A stretch of 64,000 nucleotides of DNA from Salinicoccus halitifaciens (GTDB lineage: Bacteria > Bacillota > Bacilli > Staphylococcales > Salinicoccaceae), in NCBI RefSeq assembly GCF_021026095.1, contig NZ_JAJNCU010000005.1:183433-247432 (forward strand), in the 5' to 3' direction. Below the pieces are notes generated by a model that saw only the letters and a list, made by a program, of their open reading frames with translations, ran no database searches and was not told the origin of the DNA. A program made the translations under genes and the position numbers. Below are positions 16,989-25,309 of the stretch, one piece after another (position 1 is the stretch's first letter; each line of letters starts with the position of its first letter).

Positions 16989-17747
16989 TTACATCGTTTC
17001 TATGGTGATATCACTCTCCTCGAAAGCATTGCGGATTTCCCTGATGAACTCCAGCGCATTTTCCCCGTCCCCGTGGACACAGATGCTGTCCGCCTGAATA
17101 TCGATCATATTGCCGTTGATGCTTTCAACCTTGCCTTCCTTAATCATCTTCACGACACGTGCGACCGCTTCGTCCGTATCCGTGATCATCGCACCTTCCT
17201 TCCGCCTCGAGACGAGTGTGCCGTCATCTTCATACGCACGGTCTGCAAAAACTTCATGCCTCACTTCAAGCCCTGCTTCCATCCCCGCCTTGACCAGGTT
17301 CTGGTTGCTGAGCCCCATCAGCTTAAGTTTCGGGTCATACGCCTTCACGGCCTCAGCAATCGTCACTGCCAAATCGTAATCCTGAAAAGTCGCGTTATAC
17401 AATGCACCGTGGGGTTTGACATGGTTCAGCTTCAGGCCGTAGGTTTTTGCGATGCCTTCCAGCGCACCGATCTGATAAAGCATGATCGCGCGCACTTCTT
17501 CCGCCGTCATATCCATGTAACGCCTGCCGAAGCCCATCATGTCCGGGAACCCCGGATGGGCACCGAGGCCGGTGCTGCCGCTTTTCTTGATCATCTCCAC
17601 CGTTTTGATCATCACGCTCGGATCACTCGCATGGAATCCGCATGCCACATTTGCAGATGATATCAAAGGAATGATCGCTTCATCATTCCCGATCGTATAG
17701 TTGCCGTAGCTCTCCCCGAGGTCTGCGTTCAAATCCACTTTATACAT
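16989..17747 (-). CDS. pxpA: 5-oxoprolinase subunit A (LamB/YcsF family)
   Basis: A 252-residue LamB/YcsF-family protein and one of the three subunits of the ATP-dependent 5-oxoprolinase PxpABC, which opens L-5-oxoproline to L-glutamate. The N-terminal V-D-L-N-A-D-L-G-E-S is diagnostic, followed by N-V-A-C-G-F-H-A and the V-K-P-H-G-A-L-Y-N core. The start at 17747 has AGGAGG with 6-nt spacing; earlier in-frame ATGs overlap that site. It lies 10 nt after accC in the operon. Confidence 0.94.
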   Translation of the reverse strand: MYKVDLNADLGESYGNYTIGNDEAIIPLISSANVACGFHASDPSVMIKTVEMIKKSGSTGLGAHPGFPDMMGFGRRYMDMTAEEVRAIMLYQIGALEGIAKTYGLKLNHVKPHGALYNATFQDYDLAVTIAEAVKAYDPKLKLMGLSNQNLVKAGMEAGLEVRHEVFADRAYEDDGTLVSRRKEGAMITDTDEAVARVVKMIKEGKVESINGNMIDIQADSICVHGDGENALEFIREIRNAFEESDITIETM

Positions 17748-17757
17748 GATCATCCTC

Positions 17758-19107
17758 CTAGTCTTCAATGATTTCATTACGCGTCAAAAACTTGATGTCC
17801 ACCACATTGTCAATATAATCCGGATGCTGCATGAGGTAATACTGGAAGTCGAGGTTCGTCTTCAAGGGGCCGATGACCGTCTCTTCCAGCACATGGGTCA
17901 TTTTATTGATCGCCTCCGCCCTGTCATCTCCGCTCACAATCACTTTTGCGATCATGGAATCGTAATTCGGCGGGATGTGGTAGCCCGGGTAGACTGCCGT
18001 ATCGACACGGACGTTCCGTCCGAGCGCAAAATGAAGTGTATCCACCGGGCCGGGGGAGGGCATGAACTTCTTCTCCGGATCTTCAGCATTGATCCGCGTC
18101 TCGATCGCAAAGCCATTGACCGTAATCTCCTCCTGGCTCACATTCAATTCGTTGAATAAAGCCACTTCCACCTGAAGGCGGACGATGTCTATCCCCGTAA
18201 TCGTTTCCGTGACGGTATGCTCCACCTGGATGCGGGTGTTCATCTCTATGAAATGAAATGCATCCTCTTCCTCCACGTAGAGGTATTCGACCGTGCCGGC
18301 ACCCCCGTACTCGAGTTTCGCAATTGCATCCCGCGTCGTTTCCGTGATGTATTTACGGGATTCCTCAGAGAGTATATGCGCAGGAGCTTCTTCAATCAGC
18401 TTCTGGTTGTTCCGCTGGATCGAGCAGTCCCTTTCGTAAAGGTGGACGGCATCACCTTTGCCGTCACCGACGACCTGCACTTCGATATGCCTTGCTTTCG
18501 GGATATAGCGCTCCACGTAGATCCTGTCATCGTCGAATGCGTTCTTCGCCTCCTTCTTCGCTTCCTTGAAGCTCTTCTCAAGCGATGACTCATCATGGAC
18601 GAACCGCATGCCTTTCCCGCCGCCCCCGGAAACCGCCTTGATGACGACGGGATAATCGATCGTCTCGATGACTGCCTTCACTTCATCGAGCGTCTCCACC
18701 GGGCCGTCGCTCCCGGGTATGACGGGCACTCCCGCTTCCTTCATCGTCGAGCGCGCCTCCGCCTTATCACCCATCTTCTGCATCATCTCCGAAGTCGGGC
18801 CGATGAAGATGATGCCCTGTTCCTCACAGCGCCTCGCGAACTCCGGCGTCTCCGATAAGAAGCCGTAACCGGGGTGGATGGCATCAGCACCGCTGATTTC
18901 TGCAGCTGCAAGTATGCTGTCTATGTTCAAATAACTCTCACTGCTCTTCGCAGGGCCGATGCAGTATGCCTCATCCGCAAGCGCCGCATGGAGGCTGTCC
19001 TTATCTGCAACGGAGTAGACGGCGACGCTCGCTATCCCCATCTCCTTCAATGTCCTGATGATTCTTACGGCAATCTCACCGCGGTTTGCAATCAACACCT
19101 TCTTCAT
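17758..19107 (-). CDS. accC: Biotin carboxylase (AccC-like), dedicated to the oxoprolinase operon
   Basis: A 449-residue ATP-grasp biotin carboxylase. The N-terminal domain begins K-K-V-L-I-A-N-R-G-E-I-A-V-R. The glycine-rich ATP loop G-G-G-G-K-G-M-R, the H-P-G-Y-G-F-L-S-E loop, the metal-binding E-M-N-T-R-I-Q-V-E-H and catalytic K/E residues are present. It carboxylates biotin on the neighbouring BCCP. I use ATG 19107 (AGAGGG 8 nt upstream) over a GTG at 19116 that overlaps accB. Being embedded in pxp genes rather than with accB/accC of fatty-acid synthesis suggests a second, dedicated copy. Confidence 0.93.
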   Translation of the reverse strand: MKKVLIANRGEIAVRIIRTLKEMGIASVAVYSVADKDSLHAALADEAYCIGPAKSSESYLNIDSILAAAEISGADAIHPGYGFLSETPEFARRCEEQGIIFIGPTSEMMQKMGDKAEARSTMKEAGVPVIPGSDGPVETLDEVKAVIETIDYPVVIKAVSGGGGKGMRFVHDESSLEKSFKEAKKEAKNAFDDDRIYVERYIPKARHIEVQVVGDGKGDAVHLYERDCSIQRNNQKLIEEAPAHILSEESRKYITETTRDAIAKLEYGGAGTVEYLYVEEEDAFHFIEMNTRIQVEHTVTETITGIDIVRLQVEVALFNELNVSQEEITVNGFAIETRINAEDPEKKFMPSPGPVDTLHFALGRNVRVDTAVYPGYHIPPNYDSMIAKVIVSGDDRAEAINKMTHVLEETVIGPLKTNLDFQYYLMQHPDYIDNVVDIKFLTRNEIIED

Positions 19108-19108
19108 G

Positions 19109-19543
19109 TCATTCACCCTCTTTGCGGAGTGTCATCAGCACCTGGTCGAATTCGACGGCATCGCCATTTTCGACGAGTATTTCTTCGATCACGCCCGAGT
19201 GGTCGGTGGTGACATCGTTGAACACCTTCATCGCTTCTATGATGCCGATCTGGTCACCGGCCTCCACGCTGTCCCCGGCGTTCACAAAATTCTCATCGGA
19301 ACCTTCCTCCTTCTGGAGGTAGAAGGTGCCGACCTGGGGTGCCTTGATTTCCGTGAGTCCGGAAGCGGATGATGCCTCTTCAGGAGCGCCCCCGTCTCCC
19401 TGACCTGCTGCGGGCGGTGCACCGGACTGGATGACTTCGCTCTTCTCGATATGAATCTTCGTATCGCCTTCTTCGACTTTGAGTTTCGTCAATTCCTCTT
19501 CCTTGAACAATTTTACAAGCTCCTTGATCTTATCGATATCCAT
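19109..19543 (-). CDS. accB: Biotin carboxyl carrier protein (AccB-like)
   Basis: A 144-residue carrier protein. The N-terminal acidic/amphipathic part (1-37) and an Ala/Gly/Pro-rich linker (about 38-62) lead to the biotinyl domain with E-A-M-K-V-F-N-D, in which Lys106 is the biotin attachment site. It partners the adjacent biotin carboxylase (1-nt gap). With PxpB and PxpC (urea-carboxylase-like carboxyltransferase homologues) it completes the parts list of a biotin-dependent carboxylase. Confidence 0.94.
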   Translation of the reverse strand: MDIDKIKELVKLFKEEELTKLKVEEGDTKIHIEKSEVIQSGAPPAAGQGDGGAPEEASSASGLTEIKAPQVGTFYLQKEEGSDENFVNAGDSVEAGDQIGIIEAMKVFNDVTTDHSGVIEEILVENGDAVEFDQVLMTLRKEGE

Positions 19544-19547
19544 ATTC

Positions 19548-20537
19548 TCATACTCCCATCAGCTTCGTTATTTTTAAAGCGGTGCGCCGTCTGACCGAGG
19601 TGAAGTCGGTGAGGGGCTCAAAATATTCACCCGATCTGATGCGCTCCAGCTCTTTCTTATATTCTTCTGCTGCCTCATCCACATCGATTTCCTTGAAAAT
19701 GATCTTTTCACCCGGCGGCTTCTGCACCAGTTTCGGGATATCCGCCAGTGCAACAGTCGCAATGCGTGCATATCCGCCGGCCGTCTGCCGGTCGTTCAGC
19801 AGGATGATCGGTTGCCCGTTTTTCGGCACCTGGATACTGCCGAGCTGCGTCGGCTCACTGAGCACATCATGCCCGTCCTCTGCGGTGAGTTCCGGCCCGC
19901 TGAGCCGGAAACCCATCCGGTCGCTGTCCTTCGTGATCTCATACCCGGAATTGAAGAGCTTCTCCCGGGCGTCATCACTGAAGCGTTCATACTGCTGGCC
20001 CGGGATGATGCGGATGATGTCGTCTTCTTCGAAAGACTTGATTTTCTTCATGGTATTTTGGAACTCACCGCCCACTGTCCGGAGGACATCCCCCGCTTTC
20101 AGCGTGCGCCCTTTGAAACCACCGATGCCGCTCCTTGTATGCGTGGACCGGCTGCCGAGCACTTCCGGCACATCAAATCCCCCGGCGACACCGAGGTAGA
20201 TCCTCGCACCTCTCTGGCATTTGCCGATCTTAAGCCTCTCCCCCCGCATCACCCGGATCGGCAGCCCGCTGCCGTAGGATACATCATCCACCATGATTTC
20301 CGCTTCGGCGCCGGCTGTTGCGATGACCGTCTCCTTCAGGACTTCAAGCGTCACCCCGTGCAGCGTCATTTCCAGCACTGCGGCATTTTCATCATTCCCG
20401 AGCAGTTTATTGACCAGTTTATGCGCCCTGTAGTCCATCGCACCGGAAGGGGAGAAGCCATATGCCTGATAACCGGTCCGCCCGGCATCCTGCACTGTCG
20501 AGAACAGTCCCGGATCCACTACTTTGAAAGTCATCAT
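19548..20537 (-). CDS. pxpC: 5-oxoprolinase subunit C (KipA/biotin-dependent carboxyltransferase-like)
   Basis: A 329-residue protein of the KipA/PxpC family, homologous to the carboxyltransferase part of urea carboxylase. Characteristic blocks are V-V-D-P-G-L-F-S-T-V-Q-D-A-G-R near the start, G-F-S-P-S-G-A-M-D and, towards the end, Q-L-G-S-I-Q-V-P and I-L-L-N-D-R-Q-T-A-G-G-Y. It forms the heteromeric oxoprolinase with PxpB. It overlaps pxpB by 4 nt (ATGA); the second ATG at 20534 has better spacing from GGAGG and could be the actual start. Confidence 0.93.
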   Translation of the reverse strand: MMTFKVVDPGLFSTVQDAGRTGYQAYGFSPSGAMDYRAHKLVNKLLGNDENAAVLEMTLHGVTLEVLKETVIATAGAEAEIMVDDVSYGSGLPIRVMRGERLKIGKCQRGARIYLGVAGGFDVPEVLGSRSTHTRSGIGGFKGRTLKAGDVLRTVGGEFQNTMKKIKSFEEDDIIRIIPGQQYERFSDDAREKLFNSGYEITKDSDRMGFRLSGPELTAEDGHDVLSEPTQLGSIQVPKNGQPIILLNDRQTAGGYARIATVALADIPKLVQKPPGEKIIFKEIDVDEAAEEYKKELERIRSGEYFEPLTDFTSVRRRTALKITKLMGV

Positions 20538-21253
20538 TCCGCCTCCCTCCTTGTGATATTGACCTCGTATACGCCATCTGCCACCTGCTGTTCGATCGCT
20601 TTGTACTCATCCTCATCAATCGACTTGAAAATGATCCGGTCACCCGCTTCATAGAGGATGCTCGGCTCCCTCTCCTCATCGAATAAAGGGACCGGCGTGC
20701 GGCCGAGCAGATTCCACCCGCCGGGCGATGTGAAAGGATACATGCCGGTCTGCTTGCCGCCGATCCCGACGGACCCTGCCGGAATGCTTGTCCGCGGATT
20801 ATCAAGGCGATCCTTGAACAGTTTTTCATCCAGTCCCCCGAGGTAGGGGAAGCCCGGCATGAAACCGAGCATATACACCAGATATTCGGTGCCGCTGTGC
20901 ATTTCGACCACTTCCTCAGGCGACAGCCCGTCCTCTTCGAACCTGTCGAGGTCCGGCCCGAACTCCCCGCCGTAGCATACCGGGATTTCAATGAGCTTAT
21001 ATTCGAAAGGCTGGCCTTCCAGGGCTTCCAAATCGATTTCCTTAAGCAATGCCTCGAGCTCCTCCCCCCGGACCTTGAATAGATCGAAGTAGATGATCAG
21101 GCTGGTATATGAGATGACGATTTCAGTGACACCGTCGGTCCCGCGGTTTTCAAGTTCATTTTTCAGGTTAACAAGCGTTTTATTGACCGTCTCGCTGATT
21201 TCATCCCCGATGTAGACAGTGACGGCGTTTTCAGAGTACCTTTTTATATCCAT
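20534..21253 (-). CDS. pxpB: 5-oxoprolinase subunit B (KipI/allophanate hydrolase subunit 1 family)
   Basis: A 239-residue KipI/PxpB protein and first gene of the operon. Family signatures are the I-P-V-C-Y-G-G-E-F-G-P-D-L motif (about residues 91-103), F-M-P-G-F-P-Y-L-G-G-L and G-S-V-G-I-G-G-K-Q-T-G-M-Y-P. In B. subtilis the homologue was first known as the KinA inhibitor KipI; the enzyme role as part of PxpABC is now accepted. It has a good GGTGGGG ribosome site. There is no kipR-type regulator next to it, unlike B. subtilis. Confidence 0.93.
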   Translation of the reverse strand: MDIKRYSENAVTVYIGDEISETVNKTLVNLKNELENRGTDGVTEIVISYTSLIIYFDLFKVRGEELEALLKEIDLEALEGQPFEYKLIEIPVCYGGEFGPDLDRFEEDGLSPEEVVEMHSGTEYLVYMLGFMPGFPYLGGLDEKLFKDRLDNPRTSIPAGSVGIGGKQTGMYPFTSPGGWNLLGRTPVPLFDEEREPSILYEAGDRIIFKSIDEDEYKAIEQQVADGVYEVNITRREAE

Positions 21254-21282
21254 AGCATCCCCACCTTTGAAACATCATATTT

Positions 21283-21301
21283 TGATAATTTCATTTTATC
21301 A
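21283..21301. promoter_or_regulatory. Palindrome upstream of the oxoprolinase operon
   Basis: TGATAA (21283-21288) and TTATCA (21296-21301) form a perfect dyad with a 7-nt AT-rich spacer about 30 nt before the pxpB start, in the promoter position. It is a candidate operator; the regulator is unknown. Confidence 0.4.
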
Positions 21302-21336
21302 TATTATTCAGTCTAGTCGGCAGTGTCTCAGGAATG

Positions 21337-21364
21337 AAAAATAACCGGACTCATGTCCGGTTAT
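21337..21364 (-). terminator. Terminator overlapping the end of the Acr3-like gene
   Basis: A 10-bp perfect stem ATAACCGGAC (21341-21350) / GTCCGGTTAT (21355-21364) is followed on the minus strand by T4. The stop codon of the upstream gene lies in the loop region. Confidence 0.8.
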
Positions 21365-22271
21365 CCTTGAATGACATTATTTTGGCTGTGAGGGCGAGGA
21401 CGGGTATTTCAATAAGCGGCCCGATGATGAGGGCGAGCGTGATGACGGGCATATCATCGAACACCACCACGGCAATCGCCAGTGCCAGCGGTGAATTCCT
21501 TGCCATCGTCGTCATGACGAGGCTCACCGTATCGCGGTAGTTGAATTTGAAGATTTTTGCTGCAAAGTTCCCGATGAAGAAATTGATGAGGAAAAAGAGG
21601 AGGATCGGAACCAGGATCAACTGCAGCACATCCAGGTTGCTGAAAAGTATATCCCTTTCGGAAGCGAATATTGAAAACACCGCAAGACTCAAGATAACCG
21701 GGTTCAGCGAAGACAGCCGGTGCAGGTATTGCCCGGGAAATATCAGCTTCACCGCCATCGCAAAGGCGAGCGGGATGATGAGTGTCAGGATCATTGAGAA
21801 TATGACGTCCGGGGAGACCCATTCGAATACGCCGAAAAATAAATAGATGTAGACAGGCAGCAAAATGATCTGCAGTATGAAGTTCACCGGCAGGATCGTG
21901 GTGGAGAGCGCAGTATTCCCCCGCGCAAGGTTCGTGAATATGATGTACCAGTCCGTGCACGGCGTGACCAGCAGCATGAAAAGTCCCAGCCAGAGGACGG
22001 GATGGTCATATAAAAACAGATTACCGAGCACATAGGCGAGCACCGGAGTCCATAGAAAGTTGATTCCAAGTGAAATGAAATTGAATTTATAATTTTTGAC
22101 CGATGCCGGGATATCCCTGAACGGGACATCGAGGAAAATCAGGAATAAAAGCAGCATCAGCAGCGGTACAACCAACGCCCCCGTGATATCCGCCGTCGGT
22201 CCGTGCTGTCCCGCGAACAGCCCGAGAACCATCATGATCAGTATAAGCACGGGTGATAAACGATCCAGCAT
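21351..22271 (-). CDS. BASS/Acr3-like transporter (arsenic resistance family protein)
   Basis: A 306-residue membrane protein with 10 hydrophobic segments of the bile acid:sodium symporter superfamily. It is closest in pattern to proteins annotated as arsenic resistance (Acr3-like). The fourth-helix region L-V-T-P-C-T-D-W (about residues 101-108) preserves the conserved cysteine that Acr3 uses for arsenite. The C-terminal N-S-P-L-A-L-A-I-A repeat-half motif is also typical. It may be a second arsenite exporter beside arsB, but no arsR or arsC lies next to it, so another organic anion is possible. Confidence 0.72.
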   Translation of the reverse strand: MLDRLSPVLILIMMVLGLFAGQHGPTADITGALVVPLLMLLLFLIFLDVPFRDIPASVKNYKFNFISLGINFLWTPVLAYVLGNLFLYDHPVLWLGLFMLLVTPCTDWYIIFTNLARGNTALSTTILPVNFILQIILLPVYIYLFFGVFEWVSPDVIFSMILTLIIPLAFAMAVKLIFPGQYLHRLSSLNPVILSLAVFSIFASERDILFSNLDVLQLILVPILLFFLINFFIGNFAAKIFKFNYRDTVSLVMTTMARNSPLALAIAVVVFDDMPVITLALIIGPLIEIPVLALTAKIMSFKDNRT

Positions 22272-22389
22272 TCTTATTCATCCTTAAATATTTGATGGTG
22301 ATTCACGTCTCCCATGTTAGATTAAGCACAAAATGGGGAATTGATTTAATATTGATATAAAAGAAGTGAAGAGTAAAGGAGACTGCATT

Positions 22390-23055
22390 ATGGATATCAA
22401 CGTTTTATACGAAGACGAACATCTGCTGATCATTGAGAAACCCGCCATCATCCCTTCATATAAGAGGGGCGATGAGGGAGAGAAATTGATGAGCTCGCTT
22501 AAAGAACGCAGTGAAGACGGGGGCGAAGTATACCCCGAGTCTGATGAAATTCTGGATACACCGATTGGCGGCGCCGCCGTTTTCGCCAAGACTGCTGAAG
22601 CTGCCTCACTGTTTTCAAGCGACGGTGAGAAGAGCAAAGTCGGCAGGCATTACAGGGCGATCGTGCGCGGACAGATGCCCAAAAAGGCGGATACCCTGAC
22701 CAACCATCTCGTCCAGAATGAGGAGAATAATTTATACATCATCACTGACGGGGACGAAGAGGATGCGGTGAAAAGCGTCCTCCATTATGAAGTCATCGAC
22801 CGTGACGAGGAGAACGACCTGACATTGATGGATATTCAGATGGACAAAGGCTATTCATCCCTGATCCGGGTCCAGCTTGCCAATCTCGGCAACACCATCC
22901 ACGGCGATACGGACCACGGCCAGCACTACAACAAAATCGGCCAGCCGGTCGCGCTCTGGTCCCATTCCGTCGCTTTCAAGCATCCGGAAAAGGATGAGAC
23001 AGTGACTGCGGAATCCACGCCGCCAAGTGAAAAGCCCTGGAATCATTTTTATTAA
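22390..23055 (+). CDS. RluA-family paralogue with degenerate catalytic motifs
   Basis: A 221-residue protein clearly related along its whole length to the next gene (same N-V-L-Y-E-D-x-H-L-L-I-x-E-K-P opening and same I/V-R-V-Q-L-A-N-x-G-N core). The hallmark H-R-L-D of pseudouridine synthases reads E-I-L-D here: the catalytic Asp (Asp56) remains but His and Arg are gone. The second motif R-S-H-Q-V-R reads Y-S-S-L-I-R. It may be inactive as a synthase, have a changed substrate, or act as an RNA-binding partner. The frame is intact and has AAAGGA about 9 nt before ATG 22390, so it does not look like a pseudogene. Confidence 0.8.
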   Translation: MDINVLYEDEHLLIIEKPAIIPSYKRGDEGEKLMSSLKERSEDGGEVYPESDEILDTPIGGAAVFAKTAEAASLFSSDGEKSKVGRHYRAIVRGQMPKKADTLTNHLVQNEENNLYIITDGDEEDAVKSVLHYEVIDRDEENDLTLMDIQMDKGYSSLIRVQLANLGNTIHGDTDHGQHYNKIGQPVALWSHSVAFKHPEKDETVTAESTPPSEKPWNHFY

Positions 23056-23144
23056 AAACGGAGGAACTCCCTTTTCATCTTCCATATAAGCTGATTGATG
23101 ATATAATCGGATGTTATTGATGATGTAAAGAAGGAGAATCACCC

Positions 23145-23822
23145 GTGAATATTAATGTGCTGTATGAGGATAATCACCTGCTGATCGTGGAGAAGCCCGT
23201 CAATATCCCGGTGCAGGAAGATGCTTCAGGCGATAAAGACCTTTTGAACATATTGAAGGATTATATCAAGAAAAATGAGAACAAGCCCGGGAATGTTTAT
23301 CTCGGGCTTGTTCACCGTCTCGACCGTCCGGTCGGCGGGGCGATCGTCTTCGCCAAAACTTCCAAAGCCGCATCCAGATTGTCGGATCAGCTGAGACGGA
23401 ATAAAATCATAAGGAAATATAAGGCCGTCGTACGCGGCAGGATGCAGGTCCCTGAAAAGACGCTGACCGATCATCTGCTGAAGGATCGGAAGAAAAACCA
23501 GGTGAGCGTCGTAAAAGCAGGCGTAAAAGGCGCCAAAAAAGCGGTCCTCCACTATAAAGTCATAGGGTGGGATGAGAAAAGTGACTTAAGCCTGCTCGAG
23601 ATCGAACTTGAGACCGGCCGCTCCCACCAGGTCCGGGTGCAGCTGGCCAATGCCGGCAATGTGCTGTTCGGTGACCAGAAATACGGCCCGGGACGCAACA
23701 AGGCAGGCCAGCAGATTGCATTGTGGGCGTACATCCTTGAAGTCAAGCACCCGACGAAGGACGAGATGATATCTGTAAAATGCCCGCCGCCGGATGCGCA
23801 TCCATGGAACCTTTTCTTTTAA
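23145..23822 (+). CDS. RluA-family RNA pseudouridine synthase
   Basis: A 225-residue single-domain RluA-type synthase that isomerises uridine in rRNA or tRNA. The catalytic motif G-L-V-H-R-L-D-R-P-V-G-G places the essential Asp at residue 60, and the second motif G-R-S-H-Q-V-R-V-Q-L-A is intact. There is no N-terminal S4 domain. It starts at GTG 23145 (AAGGAG about 9 nt upstream). Which RNA position it modifies cannot be told from the sequence. The upstream neighbour is a diverged tandem copy. Confidence 0.9.
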   Translation: MNINVLYEDNHLLIVEKPVNIPVQEDASGDKDLLNILKDYIKKNENKPGNVYLGLVHRLDRPVGGAIVFAKTSKAASRLSDQLRRNKIIRKYKAVVRGRMQVPEKTLTDHLLKDRKKNQVSVVKAGVKGAKKAVLHYKVIGWDEKSDLSLLEIELETGRSHQVRVQLANAGNVLFGDQKYGPGRNKAGQQIALWAYILEVKHPTKDEMISVKCPPPDAHPWNLFF

Positions 23823-23833
23823 GTACTATCCGG

Positions 23834-24751
23834 TCATTCATTTTGTTTCTTCAGGGAGAGCAAAGTGATCAGCACCAGTATCAAAAACATGCCGACGAGC
23901 TGCCAGCTTTGAAACACCACGTTCATCACAATCACGCTGGCAACGATGGCTGCGAGCGGTTCTATGGTGCCGAACAAAGTGGTCTCCTTAGCCGAAATAT
24001 ATTCGAGGCTCTTTATGAAGAACCAGAAGGCGATCGCCGTGCCTGCGAAGATCCCGAAAAGCAGCACGATGATTGTTGCCATATCCATCCTTCCGGCCCC
24101 GACCTCCCATACGGGATGGATGAAGTTCATCACACCGCCGGCAATGATCATCGCCCATCCCACGACGAGCACCGAAGGGAAGCGGCGGAGCAGGGCGCCT
24201 GCATAGACCGTGTAAAAAGCGAGGGAGAATCCGGAGATCACTCCCCATACCACGCCCGGCAACGGCACGGACAGGCTTTCAAACGACCCGTTCGTCAGCA
24301 GCAGGAAAGTGCCCGTAAGCGTCAAAAATATCGCCAGGGCGTCAAATGCGTTCACGCGTTCCCGTCCCTTGAACAAATACCATATGATGATGTAGACAGG
24401 CGCCAGGTACTGGAGCAGTGTCGCGATCGCCGCATTACCGTAGTCAATTGACGCCATATAGGAATACTGGACGAGCAGCATGCCGAATATGCTGAAGATG
24501 ATGAGCCGTATGACGGTCGACTTCTCCCTGAAAATGCTGAAGACGGGAATGTCTTTCGACATGAACCGGTGCACCGCCACTAAAAATATCCCGCTCGCAA
24601 GCAGCCTTGCGGTGACATACCAGTCGACGTCTATCCCTTTATTCGTGAAGAGCCAGTCCGAGGCCACACCCCCGACACCCCAGAAGAACGCCCCCGTCAC
24701 TGCAAGAATGATCCCTTTCTGCCTATTGGTCAGAATCATATTCCGGCTCAT
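23834..24751 (-). CDS. EamA/DMT-superfamily transporter
   Basis: A 305-residue membrane protein with ten predicted helices arranged as two EamA repeats (about 10-145 and 155-295). The second repeat ends in the typical E-P-L-A-A-I-V-A-S segment. Members export or import amino acids, nucleosides or other metabolites; the substrate is unknown. The start codon overlaps the stop of the upstream deaminase gene (ATGA), so the two are co-translated. That makes a purine, pyrimidine or nucleoside-related cargo a reasonable guess. Confidence 0.88.
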   Translation of the reverse strand: MSRNMILTNRQKGIILAVTGAFFWGVGGVASDWLFTNKGIDVDWYVTARLLASGIFLVAVHRFMSKDIPVFSIFREKSTVIRLIIFSIFGMLLVQYSYMASIDYGNAAIATLLQYLAPVYIIIWYLFKGRERVNAFDALAIFLTLTGTFLLLTNGSFESLSVPLPGVVWGVISGFSLAFYTVYAGALLRRFPSVLVVGWAMIIAGGVMNFIHPVWEVGAGRMDMATIIVLLFGIFAGTAIAFWFFIKSLEYISAKETTLFGTIEPLAAIVASVIVMNVVFQSWQLVGMFLILVLITLLSLKKQNE

Positions 24752-25224
24752 CGTCTGTGGTATTCATACTGCAGTTTTTTCACTTCTCCGGATAATTCAG
24801 GGTCCGGTCCGTCGGCCTGCACACCCCTCAACACTTCCGTGACGTCCAGACCTCTCAGCATGCCGTCTTCAATCCCCATATCCTTCTTCCATTCTTTCAG
24901 CTGCTCGCCGGAACTCGCATATACGATCCGGCCGAGCCCCGCAAGTCCGTGGGCCGAAGCACACATCGAACAATGCTCCCCCGACGTGTAGACGACAGTG
25001 TCTCTCCTGTCTTCTTCCGGCAGATGGGCGATTGCCCATTTTGCGATTTCGAATTCAGGGTGCCGGGTGTTGTCCCCCTCGGCATCACGGTTGTGATCTT
25101 CGAATAAAACCTCCCCGTCCTTTGAAACGAGCACCGAGCCGAAAGGCGAGTTCCCTTTTTCCAGTGCCTCCCGGGCAAGTTCCACACACCTTCTTAAGTA
25201 TCTTCTGTCTTTTTCAGTGATCAT
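24748..25224 (-). CDS. Nucleoside/guanine deaminase-family protein
   Basis: A 158-residue zinc deaminase of the CDA fold. Zinc ligands are visible in H-P-E-F-E (about residues 56-60, His plus catalytic Glu) and in S-G-E-H-C-S-M-C (about 81-88, two Cys). The second motif has His where most relatives have Pro (P-C-x-x-C). The length fits guanine deaminase (GuaD-like) or small CMP/nucleoside deaminases rather than TadA, as no tRNA-binding features stand out. It shares an operon with the EamA transporter. The exact base is uncertain. Confidence 0.82.
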   Translation of the reverse strand: MITEKDRRYLRRCVELAREALEKGNSPFGSVLVSKDGEVLFEDHNRDAEGDNTRHPEFEIAKWAIAHLPEEDRRDTVVYTSGEHCSMCASAHGLAGLGRIVYASSGEQLKEWKKDMGIEDGMLRGLDVTEVLRGVQADGPDPELSGEVKKLQYEYHRR

Positions 25225-25309
25225 TGATATCCCCCTTATACAGTTTAGTCATACTATACCAAATTTGAGATGTGCACCTCATCACTTTTAGCTGCCGTTC
25301 AGCATGGCC

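Noticed and set aside
16833..17660. 275-codon plus-strand frame
   Set aside because: It lies antisense to pxpA and the Nramp-like gene; composition is that of a shadow frame and no start signal is present.
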